Origin: JANNAT01 sp031384605
Lineage (GTDB): Bacteria > Pseudomonadota > Alphaproteobacteria > Rhodobacterales > Rhodobacteraceae
DNA length: 64,000 bases
NCBI GenBank assembly: GCA_031384605.1
Contig: JANNAT010000141.1
Location: forward strand, 1-64,000
Direction of reading: 5' to 3'
Shown: positions 18,246 through 26,386 of the stretch, piece after piece
How the letters are laid out: every line of letters begins with the position of its first letter
Numbering within the stretch: the first letter of the stretch is position 1
Notes under the pieces: model-generated
Databases searched by the model: none
What the model was told of the DNA's origin: nothing
The model's input: only the letters and a program-made list of their open reading frames with translations
Made by a program: the position numbers and the translations under genes

Positions 18246-18309
18246 GTAGGATGGGCAATTCTGCCCATCTTTGCCGGGGGCGGAGGGATGGGCACATTGC
18301 CCATCCTAC
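18246..18309. repeat. GTAG-headed double hairpin (REP doublet/BIME-like) between bhcC and bhcD
   Basis: Two hairpins in inverted orientation. GTAG (18246-18249) is followed by GATGGGCA-ATTC-TGCCCATC (18250-18269), then a 17-base GC-rich spacer, then GATGGGCA-CAT-TGCCCATC (18287-18305) and CTAC (18306-18309). A GTAG tetranucleotide beside an imperfect or perfect palindrome, arranged as an inverted pair, is the architecture of REP sequences mobilised by RAYT (TnpA-REP) proteins. It lies 8 bp after the bhcC stop and 27 bp before bhcD. No RAYT gene is in the window. A second element of the same design is at 53053-53112. Confidence 0.8.
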
Positions 18310-18317
18310 ACGGCAGA

Positions 18318-19481
18318 CTAATACGCCTTGCCGCGCGCCGATACCGGCCAGACAACTTCAACTTTGCCGCCGCGCACGCCAACATACCAATCATGCACGT
18401 TGCAGGTCGGGTCACAGTGGCCGGGCACCAGCCGCAGCTGGTCATTCACCTTCAACACGCCGCCCAGATCTTCGACCACGCCATGTTCATCGGAACATTT
18501 CAGATATTTCACATCCGTGCGCCCATAAACCACAGGCAGGCCGGAATCCACCGATTGCACCTTCAGTCCCGCGTCGACAATCGCCTTATCCGTTTTGGTA
18601 TGGCTCATCACTGATGTCAGGATAAACAGCGCGTTTTCCCATTCGCCCTGATCAATCCGCTGACCGTTTTGGTCCAGTATCCGGCCATAATCGGCGTCCA
18701 TAAAGGCGTAAGATCCGCATTGCAGTTCGTTATAAACCCCCGAAGCGGCCTCAAAGTAATAACTACCCGTGCCACCGCCACCCACGATATCGCAGGCAAT
18801 CCCCACACCTGCCAGCGTATCCACCGCGTCCTTGACCATCGCCACCGCCAGTTCGATCTTGGCGCGGCGGTCGTCGTATTTGTCCATGTGCTGCATCGCA
18901 CCCTGATAGGCCTGAATGCCCGCAAACCGCAGGCCATCTGCGCCATCAATCGCCTGCGCCAGTGCCACGACGGCCGCCGTCGTGTTCACGCCGCACCGCC
19001 CTGCACCGCAGTCAATTTCAACCAAACATTCTATTTGCGTACCATGCCGCATCGCCGCCGCCGACAGATCGGCAACATTGGCCAGATCATCGACACAGCA
19101 AATCACCCGCGCGCCCAGTTTGGGCATGCGTGCAAGACGGTCAATCTTGGCCAGATCGCGCACTTGGTTGGATACCAAGACATCCTTGATGCCGCCACGC
19201 GCGAACACTTCCGCCTCGGAAACTTTTTGACAACACACCCCGACCGACCCGCCAAGACGTTCCTGCAACAGCGCCACATCGACCGATTTATGCATCTTGC
19301 CATGCACCCGGTGACGCATGCCGCGCGCCTTAGCATAGTCACCCATCTTCTTGATATTACGCTCTAAAGCGTCAAGATCAAGGATCAGGCAGGGCGTTTG
19401 GATATCGGCCTCGTCCATGCCGGGCTTGGCGGGGATGTCAAAGCCAACGTCATAGGCGGCGAAATTTACAGGGGCATTCAT
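18318..19481 (-). CDS. bhcC: erythro-beta-hydroxyaspartate aldolase
   Basis: PLP enzyme that condenses glycine and glyoxylate to erythro-beta-hydroxyaspartate, the carbon-carbon bond-forming step of the cycle. The fold-type III protein is related to D-threonine aldolases. The PLP lysine is K62 in RHRVHGKMHKS. The C-terminal HCDPTCNVHDW holds the His-x-Asp/Cys metal site of this family. I chose the ATG at 19481, which has AAAGGA 7 bases upstream, over 19487; this gives 387 residues. It lies 17 bp after bhcB and upstream of the REP-like doublet. Confidence 0.95.
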   Translation of the reverse strand: MNAPVNFAAYDVGFDIPAKPGMDEADIQTPCLILDLDALERNIKKMGDYAKARGMRHRVHGKMHKSVDVALLQERLGGSVGVCCQKVSEAEVFARGGIKDVLVSNQVRDLAKIDRLARMPKLGARVICCVDDLANVADLSAAAMRHGTQIECLVEIDCGAGRCGVNTTAAVVALAQAIDGADGLRFAGIQAYQGAMQHMDKYDDRRAKIELAVAMVKDAVDTLAGVGIACDIVGGGGTGSYYFEAASGVYNELQCGSYAFMDADYGRILDQNGQRIDQGEWENALFILTSVMSHTKTDKAIVDAGLKVQSVDSGLPVVYGRTDVKYLKCSDEHGVVEDLGGVLKVNDQLRLVPGHCDPTCNVHDWYVGVRGGKVEVVWPVSARGKAY

Positions 19482-19498
19482 GGTCATTTCCTTTCGCC

Positions 19499-20446
19499 CT
19501 ACATCCAGGGCAGTTTATCCAGATCGACGTTGCCGCCAGTGATGATGACGCCGACGCGTTTGCCCCGAAACACCTCGGGGTTGCGCAGAATCGCCGCCAA
19601 AGGCACGGCGCAAGACGGTTCAATCACGATTTTCATCCGCGCAAAGGTCAGGCGCATGGCGTCGATGATTTCCTGTTCCGAGGTGCGCAGAATATCGGTG
19701 ACATGGGTTTTCACGAAATGCCATGTCAGGTCTTTTAGCGGCACTTTCAGCCCATCCGCCACCGTTACCGGCGCATCATCGGCGATGATATGACCGGCTT
19801 TGAAACTGCGATAGGCGTCGTCGGCCTGTTCAGGTTCGGCTGCATAAATTTTGATGCTGGGTGCAATGGTCGATAACGTCAGACACGTGCCCGAAATCAT
19901 TCCGCCGCCACCAATTGGTGCAATCACGGCATCCAGCCCTGGCACCTGTTCGTTCAATTCGCGCGAACAGGTGGCTTGGCCCGCAATCACGCGCGGATCG
20001 TTGTAGGGATGCACGAAATCGGCGCCTGTGCCCGCAACCACCTCGGCAAAAACCGCCTCGCGGCTGGTCGTCGAAGGCTCACATTCCACCACGCGGCCAC
20101 CGTAGCCTGCGACGGCGTCTTTCTTGGCTTGGGGGGCGTTTCGCGGCATCACCACGGTGCAGGGAATTCCCCGCCGCCCCGCCGCATAAGACAGGCACAA
20201 CCCGTGATTGCCGCTGGAATGGGTGGCGACGCCAAAGACTGCTTGGGCATCGGTCAGCCCGAACACCGCGTTCGACGCCCCCCGCGCCTTGAACGCAGCG
20301 GCTTTTTGGAAATTTTCGCATTTGAAAAACAGCTCTGCCCCGGTCAACGCGTTCAGAAAGCTGGAGGTCAGAACCGGCGTGCGGTGAATATAGGGGGCGA
20401 TCCGCGCATGGGCCGCTTCTACATCGGCGTAAGTTGGAATATACAT
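19499..20446 (-). CDS. bhcB: erythro-beta-hydroxyaspartate dehydratase
   Basis: Dehydrates erythro-beta-hydroxyaspartate to iminosuccinate. The 315-residue PLP enzyme is of the serine/threonine dehydratase group. The PLP lysine is K53 in AFKARGA; SSGNHG and the glycine loop IGGGGM bind the phosphate and support the fold. The start at 20446 follows AGGGG at 5 bases and makes the gene begin 8 bp after the bhcA stop; upstream in-frame starts would run into bhcA. A generic threonine dehydratase would share the motifs, but the gene order fixes its role. Confidence 0.95.
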   Translation of the reverse strand: MYIPTYADVEAAHARIAPYIHRTPVLTSSFLNALTGAELFFKCENFQKAAAFKARGASNAVFGLTDAQAVFGVATHSSGNHGLCLSYAAGRRGIPCTVVMPRNAPQAKKDAVAGYGGRVVECEPSTTSREAVFAEVVAGTGADFVHPYNDPRVIAGQATCSRELNEQVPGLDAVIAPIGGGGMISGTCLTLSTIAPSIKIYAAEPEQADDAYRSFKAGHIIADDAPVTVADGLKVPLKDLTWHFVKTHVTDILRTSEQEIIDAMRLTFARMKIVIEPSCAVPLAAILRNPEVFRGKRVGVIITGGNVDLDKLPWM

Positions 20447-20454
20447 CATCGCCC

Positions 20455-21624
20455 CTAACCCGTTGAAGTCCTGTAGTAATCTTGCGCCGCCGCCACGCCT
20501 GACCCCAGTGTAATCGGCCAACCCAGATCGGCCATGCACATCTCGGCACAGGCCAGACCTGATAGCATCATCACATCGGTCAACATGCCCAGATGCCCGA
20601 TGCGGAACACTTTGCCGGCAACTTCGCCCAAGCCCACGCCAAACGCCACGCCGTATTTGCTGGCCGCCAATTGCACCAGATCGGTGCCGTTACAGCCCGC
20701 CGGAACCACAACCGCCGTCACCGTATCGGAATAAAGATCCGGTGATGCAGCACATGGCATCATCCCCCACGCCGCTATCGCACGCCGCACGCCTTGCGCA
20801 AGACGGTGGTGGCGGGCGTAAACCGCGTCCAGCCCTTCGTCTTCCAACAATTGGATCGCATGTGCCAGCCCGGCGATCAGGCCAACCGACGGCGTGTAAG
20901 GATAGCCGCCTGCCGCATACGACCGAAGCATGTCTTTGAAATCAAAGAACGTGCGGGGCAGTTTGGCGGTTTCCATCGCCGCAATCGCCTTCTGGCTGAC
21001 GCCAAGAATGGCCAGTCCCGCGGGCAACATGAACCCCTTCTGGCTGCCCGCAACTGCGATATCAACACCCCACGCCGCCATTTCAAACGGCATAGACCCA
21101 ATAGAAGACACGCCATCCACCAACAGCATCGCGGGGTGCGCGGTGGTATCCATGGCGCGGCGAATACCTGCAATATCCGATTTGACGCCCGTGGCAGTTT
21201 CATTATGCGTGGCCAGAACCGCGCGAATTTTCTGTGCCGTATCGGCCTGCAATGCGGCTTCGATCGCGGCAATTGGTGCGCCTTGGCCCCATGCAGCCTC
21301 GATGATGTCAACCTTCAGACCGTGGCGCTGGCACATATCAATCCAGCGATGGCTGAACATGCCAAACCGTGCTGCCAAAACCGTATCGCCGGGCGACAGG
21401 GTGTTGGTAATCGCTGCCTCCCACCCGCCAGTTCCGGTGGATGGCAGAATGATCACCTCGCCTTGATCCATCTTAAGAATGCGCCGTACCCCCGCCATGG
21501 CGGGTTGAAACATCCGCGCAAAGGCAGGGGATCGGTGATCCATCGTTGGAATATCACAGGCTTTGCGAACGGACTCGGGGATATTGGTGGGGCCTGGAAT
21601 GAAAACGGGGTTCTGCGAAGACAT
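20455..21624 (-). CDS. bhcA: Aspartate-glyoxylate aminotransferase
   Basis: Transfers the amino group of aspartate to glyoxylate, giving glycine and oxaloacetate, and so feeds glycine to BhcC and releases the cycle product. The 389-residue class V (fold type I) aminotransferase starts with FIPGPTNIPESVR, has PSTGTGGWEA (61-70) and D170 in VDGVSSIG, and its PLP lysine is K196 in GSQKGF. GGGAGA precedes the ATG by 7 bases. It is the first gene of bhcABCD and is divergent from bhcR across 162 bp. A serine-glyoxylate aminotransferase would look similar; synteny supports bhcA. Confidence 0.95.
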   Translation of the reverse strand: MSSQNPVFIPGPTNIPESVRKACDIPTMDHRSPAFARMFQPAMAGVRRILKMDQGEVIILPSTGTGGWEAAITNTLSPGDTVLAARFGMFSHRWIDMCQRHGLKVDIIEAAWGQGAPIAAIEAALQADTAQKIRAVLATHNETATGVKSDIAGIRRAMDTTAHPAMLLVDGVSSIGSMPFEMAAWGVDIAVAGSQKGFMLPAGLAILGVSQKAIAAMETAKLPRTFFDFKDMLRSYAAGGYPYTPSVGLIAGLAHAIQLLEDEGLDAVYARHHRLAQGVRRAIAAWGMMPCAASPDLYSDTVTAVVVPAGCNGTDLVQLAASKYGVAFGVGLGEVAGKVFRIGHLGMLTDVMMLSGLACAEMCMADLGWPITLGSGVAAAQDYYRTSTG

Positions 21625-21786
21625 CGGCGGTTCTCCCTGAGTGTTGCCTACGCCTAACCCTTTGAGTCCCCCGATACAATTTTTTCGAAATTGTTTTTCA
21701 ACAGATGAAAAATATGATATTATATATAAAGGTCATACCTTTACGCTTTTTCAGACAATGCATCAGCCCAGAAAGAGACTAAAATC
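21625..21786. promoter_or_regulatory. bhcA-bhcR divergent control region with three inverted repeats
   Basis: This 162-bp AT-rich gap carries the promoters of bhcABCD and bhcR. Three perfect inverted repeats stand out: ACAATTT-TTTCG-AAATTGT (21676-21694), TTTTTCA-ACAGA-TGAAAAA (21694-21712, adjoining the first) and TAAAGGT-CAT-ACCTTTA (21727-21743). IclR-family proteins bind short palindromes, and BhcR of Paracoccus denitrificans binds the bhc promoter with glyoxylate as ligand. Which of the three is the BhcR operator cannot be decided by reading alone. Confidence 0.65.
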
Positions 21787-22602
21787 ATGTCAGACCAACC
21801 TCGCCTGCGTGGCCGTCCGAAATCTTTTAATGACAAGACTGATCAGAACACTGTGCAGGCACTGGATCGGGCGTTGGGATTGCTGGAAATTTTGTCGGCC
21901 AGCGCAGGCCTGACGCTGACGGAATTGTCGCAGCGCAGCGAACTGGCGGTGGCCACGGTATTTCGCGCATTGGTGACGTTGCAGGCGCGCGGGATGGTCG
22001 AACTAGAGGAGCCGGGGCAGGTTTGGCATGTTGGCAGCGGGGCGTTTCGGGTGGGATCAGCGTTTTTGCGGCGCACCAAAGTTGTAGAACGCGCGCGCCA
22101 GCCGATGGATCAGTTGATGCGCGACACCGGCGAGACTTCAAATCTGGGGATAGAGGCGGGCGATGAGGTGCTGTTTTTGGCACAGGTCGAAACCCACGAA
22201 GCGATACGGGCGTTTTTTACGCCGGGCACCAAGGGGCCCATGCATGTGTCGGGGATTGGCAAGGCGCTGCTGGCGTTTTTGCACGACGATAAAGTGCAGG
22301 GCATTCTGGCGCGCAAGGGGTTGCAGAAGTTTACCTCGCTGTCGCTGACCTCGCCTGAAAGTTTGTTGCGCGATTTGGCCCGCACGCGGGATCGCGGCTA
22401 TGCGATTGACGATCAGGAACGCGCGACAGGCATGCGCTGTGTTGCTGCCCCGATTTTTAACGCGCACGGCGAACCTGTGGCCGGGGTTTCGGTATCCGGC
22501 CCTGCGTTTCGTATGGGTCTGTCTGACGCGGGCCGATTTGGCGGATTGGTGCGCGCGGCTGCTGATCGGGTGACGTCGGCGATAGGCGGATCGCGGCCGT
22601 AG
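21787..22602 (+). CDS. bhcR: IclR-family regulator of the beta-hydroxyaspartate cycle
   Basis: DNA-binding regulator of 271 residues. An N-terminal winged helix-turn-helix (about residues 20-85, with LTLTELSQRSELAVATVFRA) is followed by a GAF-like IclR effector domain. The conserved C-terminal GMRCVAAPIFNAHGEPVAG belongs to that domain. It is transcribed opposite to bhcABCD, the arrangement described for BhcR, whose effector is glyoxylate. A moderate AGAGA site lies 8 bases before ATG. A GAPDH-family gene follows 93 bp downstream on the same strand. Confidence 0.92.
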   Translation: MSDQPRLRGRPKSFNDKTDQNTVQALDRALGLLEILSASAGLTLTELSQRSELAVATVFRALVTLQARGMVELEEPGQVWHVGSGAFRVGSAFLRRTKVVERARQPMDQLMRDTGETSNLGIEAGDEVLFLAQVETHEAIRAFFTPGTKGPMHVSGIGKALLAFLHDDKVQGILARKGLQKFTSLSLTSPESLLRDLARTRDRGYAIDDQERATGMRCVAAPIFNAHGEPVAGVSVSGPAFRMGLSDAGRFGGLVRAAADRVTSAIGGSRP

Positions 22603-22695
22603 GCTTATCTGTCTGGCGCAATTGTCGGGATACAAAACTTACATTGATCGCAGTCGCGCCAAGTGATTTGTCTGGCCCATCGGTAGGGGGCGGCA

Positions 22696-23670
22696 ATGCA
22701 GGTGTTCATCAATGGCTTTGGCAGGATAGGCCGCTCTGTTTTGCGCGCAGCGATGCAAGGGGCGGCCCCCGGCATCACGATCGCCGGGATCAACGACATC
22801 GCCGATGCGCAGATGTGTGCCTATTTGTTTGAATTTGATTCCGTCTTTGGCCCGTGGCGCGGTGAGGTGGCGGTGACGGGCGGGCATTTGGTGGTGGATG
22901 GACATGCGATCCCACTGCACCGGACGCCAGATATTTCGGGCCTGAATTTGTCTGGTGTCGATGTGGTGCTGGAATGCACCGGCCGGGCCGGATCACGCGA
23001 CGTGGCCGCGCGCGGTTTGCGGGCGGGGGCGGCGAAGGTTTTAATCTCGGGGCCAAGCGATGGTGCCGATGTCGCGGTGGTTCTGGGTGCAAATGAGGCC
23101 GTTTTGCAGGGCCAGACCATTGTTTCTAATGCATCTTGCACCACCAATGCGCTGGCACCGATTGCCCGCCTGATCCACCAGACCTTTGGCATTGTCACGG
23201 GATCAATGACCACGATCCATTGCTATACCGGCAGCCAGCCCACCGTCGATGCGCCAGCGGCAGATTTTGCCCGCAGTCGGGCGGCGGCGCTGTCGATGGT
23301 GCCGACCACCACTTCGGCGCAGCGTTTGTTGGATCAGATATTGCCGGACATCGCCGGGCGGCTGCAAGGATCGGCGGTTCGGGTACCAACGGCCAGCGTT
23401 TCGGCGGTTGACCTGTGCGTAATGACAGCGCGCCCAACCAGTGTTGATGCGGTGAACGATATGTTCATCGCGGCGGGCGGCGTGATTGGCACAACGACCA
23501 AGGCGTTGGTTTCAACCGACCTGCGGGCGCGGCCCGAAAGCATCATTATGGCGCTGCCCGAAACCCGTGTCACCAATGGCGGGCTGCTGCGGGTCTTTGG
23601 TTGGTATGACAATGAGTGGGGTTTTTCCAACCGGATGCTGGATGTGGCCCTTCTGATGGGCAGCCGCTAG
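22696..23670 (+). CDS. GAPDH/erythrose-4-phosphate dehydrogenase family enzyme
   Basis: NAD(P)-dependent phosphorylating aldehyde dehydrogenase of 324 residues. It has the Rossmann entry INGFGRIGRSVLR (5-17), catalytic C148 in SNASCTTN, the partner H175 and the C-terminal WYDNEWGFSNRM. Motifs are mixed. IHCYTGSQPTVDAP and the SMVPTTTSA phosphate loop resemble glycolytic GAPDH, whereas AVRVPTASVSAVDLCV is closer to Epd, which makes 4-phosphoerythronate for pyridoxal phosphate synthesis. It is slightly short for either and looks like a divergent paralogue. It lies 93 bp after bhcR, next to three PLP-dependent Bhc enzymes, which makes an Epd-like role attractive but unproven. Confidence 0.85.
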   Translation: MQVFINGFGRIGRSVLRAAMQGAAPGITIAGINDIADAQMCAYLFEFDSVFGPWRGEVAVTGGHLVVDGHAIPLHRTPDISGLNLSGVDVVLECTGRAGSRDVAARGLRAGAAKVLISGPSDGADVAVVLGANEAVLQGQTIVSNASCTTNALAPIARLIHQTFGIVTGSMTTIHCYTGSQPTVDAPAADFARSRAAALSMVPTTTSAQRLLDQILPDIAGRLQGSAVRVPTASVSAVDLCVMTARPTSVDAVNDMFIAAGGVIGTTTKALVSTDLRARPESIIMALPETRVTNGGLLRVFGWYDNEWGFSNRMLDVALLMGSR

Positions 23671-23711
23671 AACAATTTTCGCTTTGCCGGGCGCTGGCGA
23701 CTGCAAAATTG

Positions 23712-23728
23712 GCCCCGGGTTTTGGGGC
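23712..23728. terminator. Weak hairpin between convergent genes
   Basis: GCCCC and GGGGC arms (23712-23716 and 23724-23728) around a 7-base loop lie in the 89-bp gap between the GAPDH-family gene and the convergent wzc-like gene. The stem is short and lacks a T-run, so it is only a candidate terminator. Confidence 0.3.
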
Positions 23729-23759
23729 AAGTCTGCGGGCAGGTTAAATGAAAAAGGCT

Positions 23760-25931
23760 TTAATCGGTGCGGCTTTTGTATTCGTAGCGATAGTTATAGC
23801 CGCCGCCGCCAGTGGCCTTGGCCCGTCGCGGATCAAAGCCGTTCAGGATCGCCCCCACCAGCTTTACACCAGCCGACTCAAGCCCCTTGATCATGGCCTG
23901 CACTTCGGTAACCGGCGTTTGATCAAAGCGCACCACTGCCAAAACACCCCCGGCTTTGCCGCCCAGAATCACTGGATCGGTAACGGCCAAAACCGGCGGG
24001 CAATCCAGAACGGTCATGTCAAATCGGGCATTCAACGCGGCGATCAGATCGGACATCCGGTTGCGCATCAATAATTCCGACGGATTAGGCGGATAGCGCC
24101 CCGTTGCAATGAAGGATAAGCCGGGCACCTTTGTGGGACGCAAAACCTCGTCCAGGGTTTTTTCCCCGGCCAGGTATTCCGACAGACCAATGTCATTCTT
24201 TTGAACGCCGAACGCTTTGCGCAATTGGCCGCGCCGCATATCGGCGTCAATCAGGCACACGGTTTGCCCGACCTGCGCGGTCACCACGGACAAGTTAACC
24301 GAAATAAACGACTTGCCCGCACCAGGCGCTGTGGATGTAATCGCCAAAGACTTTGACGTTGCATCCAGCATGCCAAATTGCAGGCTGGTGCGCAGACTTC
24401 GCAGGCCTTCGACCGCCAGATCAGTGGGGTCTGAAAGGGCAAGGATAGCGTTGCCTTTGCGCGCAACGTCTTTGCCAATTGATGCCAGATTGATCGTCGC
24501 AAAAACCGACAGGCCCATCGCCTCAAGGGTTTCGCTGCCTTGCACAGATTTGCGCAACCATCCGCGCAGCAAAGCTATCGTCACACCGATCATCGCGCCA
24601 AGGATCAGTCCAAGCGCAACGATGATCTGCGTTTTGGGGGCAACCGCCAAAATACTGGCTTCGGCACGGTCAATGATCCGCACATTGCCGACTGTGCTGG
24701 CCTTCAGAACCCGGACTTCTTGGGCGCGGGTCAAAAGTTCGGTGTAAATCTGCTGGGCAAGTTCCAGATCGCGGGTCAGATTCAACACTTCTTTTTGGGT
24801 TTCAGGCAAGGTTTCAACTTCGCCGCGCAGCTTGGCCAAATCCTCTGTCAAGCGCTGACGCTGCGCCAAAAGCTGTTGGTAAATCGGATGGCTGGTCTTG
24901 TAGCGCTGCTTTATTTCATCTTCTTTGCTTTGCGACTCGCGCAGTTCAGTTTCAATTCGGGTGACTTGCGACAGAACGTTTTCCGTCTCGAACGTCAGAT
25001 CGACGGATTGTTGTTTTTGCCGGTAATCGTTCAGCGCCTTCTCGGCGACTTCCAATGTGGTTTGCGCTTCGGGCAGTTGCTGGTTGATGAATTCAAGGCT
25101 GCTTTCGGCCACGGCAGAACTGCGGTCAATGTTCTGGCGCACATAGGCTTCGGCAATTCCGTTCAGAATGGCAACAGCTTTGACTTTATCCTCATTTTGC
25201 ATCCGCACTTCAAGGATAGCCGATTGGCGGCCACGTTCGGTGATCGACAAAGCATTGCGAACGTCGTCGATGGCTTTGCGTTCGCTTAGATGCTTGAGAG
25301 TAAATTGACGTCCCGCAGGCGCGTTCAAGATGCCCAGCTTAAGGGCAAAGCCTTTTGCAGCGTCTTGTGCGATAACGCCAACTTTTCCGCTCATCTGGCT
25401 TTCATCGGGGAAAGTCAGGGTAAAAGACCCGTTCCCGCCAGACTGAAGCACAATAGTTTCTTCCACCAAACCGGGGGGCACTTCCATCAGATCGACACCG
25501 ATACCTTCGTCTTTGCGCCCATAGGCCTGCAAAAAGCCAAAGTCCGGGATCGGCAGATCATAGCCCGCCATCGCATTGCCAATAACCGGGGCCAATACGG
25601 GGGCAATCTGCCAATCAAGATTCTGTTCGGCGACCACTTGGGCAATGATCAGGCGCGAGCCGATAATCTCAATTTCCGTCACAGCGCGGCTGTCCTCTTG
25701 CATGAAATCAGCAAGACCGCTTGGCATGGCCAAGCCACCAGAGCTTTTTTCCAACTGCAACAAAGCGTCTGCCTGATATGTAGGAGGCGTGTTCGCGATA
25801 TAAAAAAGCGACAGAAACAACCCGATCGCTGCACAAAGGGCGACCATGTAACGGCTACCCCAGATGGACAGAAGCAGTTTTTTCAGATCAATTTCATCTG
25901 CGTCGTATTGAGTGGCCGGCTCGGAATTCAT
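23760..25931 (-). CDS. Wzc-like polysaccharide co-polymerase and tyrosine autokinase
   Basis: Bacterial tyrosine kinase fused to a Wzz-type chain-length domain; it controls polymerisation and export of surface polysaccharide. The 723-residue protein has TM1 near 29-47, a long periplasmic region with coiled coil (about 275-410), TM2 near 435-455 and a cytoplasmic kinase domain. That domain has Walker A TAPGAGKS (534-541), Walker A' LIDADMRRG (560-568) and Walker B TVLDCPP (640-646). The tail GYNYRYEYKS (711-720) provides a cluster of four tyrosines for autophosphorylation. It overlaps the phosphatase gene by 4 bp and closes a wza-wzb-wzc-ordered operon. Confidence 0.93.
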   Translation of the reverse strand: MNSEPATQYDADEIDLKKLLLSIWGSRYMVALCAAIGLFLSLFYIANTPPTYQADALLQLEKSSGGLAMPSGLADFMQEDSRAVTEIEIIGSRLIIAQVVAEQNLDWQIAPVLAPVIGNAMAGYDLPIPDFGFLQAYGRKDEGIGVDLMEVPPGLVEETIVLQSGGNGSFTLTFPDESQMSGKVGVIAQDAAKGFALKLGILNAPAGRQFTLKHLSERKAIDDVRNALSITERGRQSAILEVRMQNEDKVKAVAILNGIAEAYVRQNIDRSSAVAESSLEFINQQLPEAQTTLEVAEKALNDYRQKQQSVDLTFETENVLSQVTRIETELRESQSKEDEIKQRYKTSHPIYQQLLAQRQRLTEDLAKLRGEVETLPETQKEVLNLTRDLELAQQIYTELLTRAQEVRVLKASTVGNVRIIDRAEASILAVAPKTQIIVALGLILGAMIGVTIALLRGWLRKSVQGSETLEAMGLSVFATINLASIGKDVARKGNAILALSDPTDLAVEGLRSLRTSLQFGMLDATSKSLAITSTAPGAGKSFISVNLSVVTAQVGQTVCLIDADMRRGQLRKAFGVQKNDIGLSEYLAGEKTLDEVLRPTKVPGLSFIATGRYPPNPSELLMRNRMSDLIAALNARFDMTVLDCPPVLAVTDPVILGGKAGGVLAVVRFDQTPVTEVQAMIKGLESAGVKLVGAILNGFDPRRAKATGGGGYNYRYEYKSRTD

Positions 25932-26374
25932 ACGTCACCTGCTTTGGGAAGCTTTTTGATCCAGCCTGCCGCCGCGGCTTCAATTTTTTGAAAAATCAGG
26001 TCATGAAACTCGACTGACCGCTTGTAGGGGTCAGCAATACCTGTTGCGCCAGACCAATGATCATAAAGCATGATTTTCCCGGATAATTGCGGGTTATCGC
26101 GCGCAATTTGCGCCTTATGTCCGGGTTCCATCACCAATATCAGATCGGCAGCCTTGCCCAATTCGGCAGTGAACTGGCGTGCAACATGCCCGTCCAGCGA
26201 AACACCATGGGCGCTTGCGATGTCGAAAGCCGTTTGGTCTGCAGAATTTCCAACCAAAGCGCCGATACCTGCGGAAGTCACAACAAGGTGCGGCGCATTG
26301 GTCTGCAACAGGCGCTCTCCAAGGGGAGATCTGCAAATGTTTCCCACGCAGACGACAAGAATATTTCGTATCAA
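25928..26374 (-). CDS. Low-molecular-weight protein-tyrosine phosphatase (Wzb/Etp-like)
   Basis: Cytoplasmic phosphatase of 148 residues that would dephosphorylate the adjacent Wzc-like kinase. The P-loop CVGNICRS has nucleophile C9 and R15. The general acid is D115 in GIADPYKRS. Length and motifs are complete for the LMW-PTP family; arsenate reductases share the fold but lack this arrangement with DPY. Its stop overlaps the wzc-like start by 4 bp and it starts 12 bp after the wza-like gene. Confidence 0.92.
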   Translation of the reverse strand: MIRNILVVCVGNICRSPLGERLLQTNAPHLVVTSAGIGALVGNSADQTAFDIASAHGVSLDGHVARQFTAELGKAADLILVMEPGHKAQIARDNPQLSGKIMLYDHWSGATGIADPYKRSVEFHDLIFQKIEAAAAGWIKKLPKAGDV

Positions 26375-26386
26375 GTTCGGCGTCCG

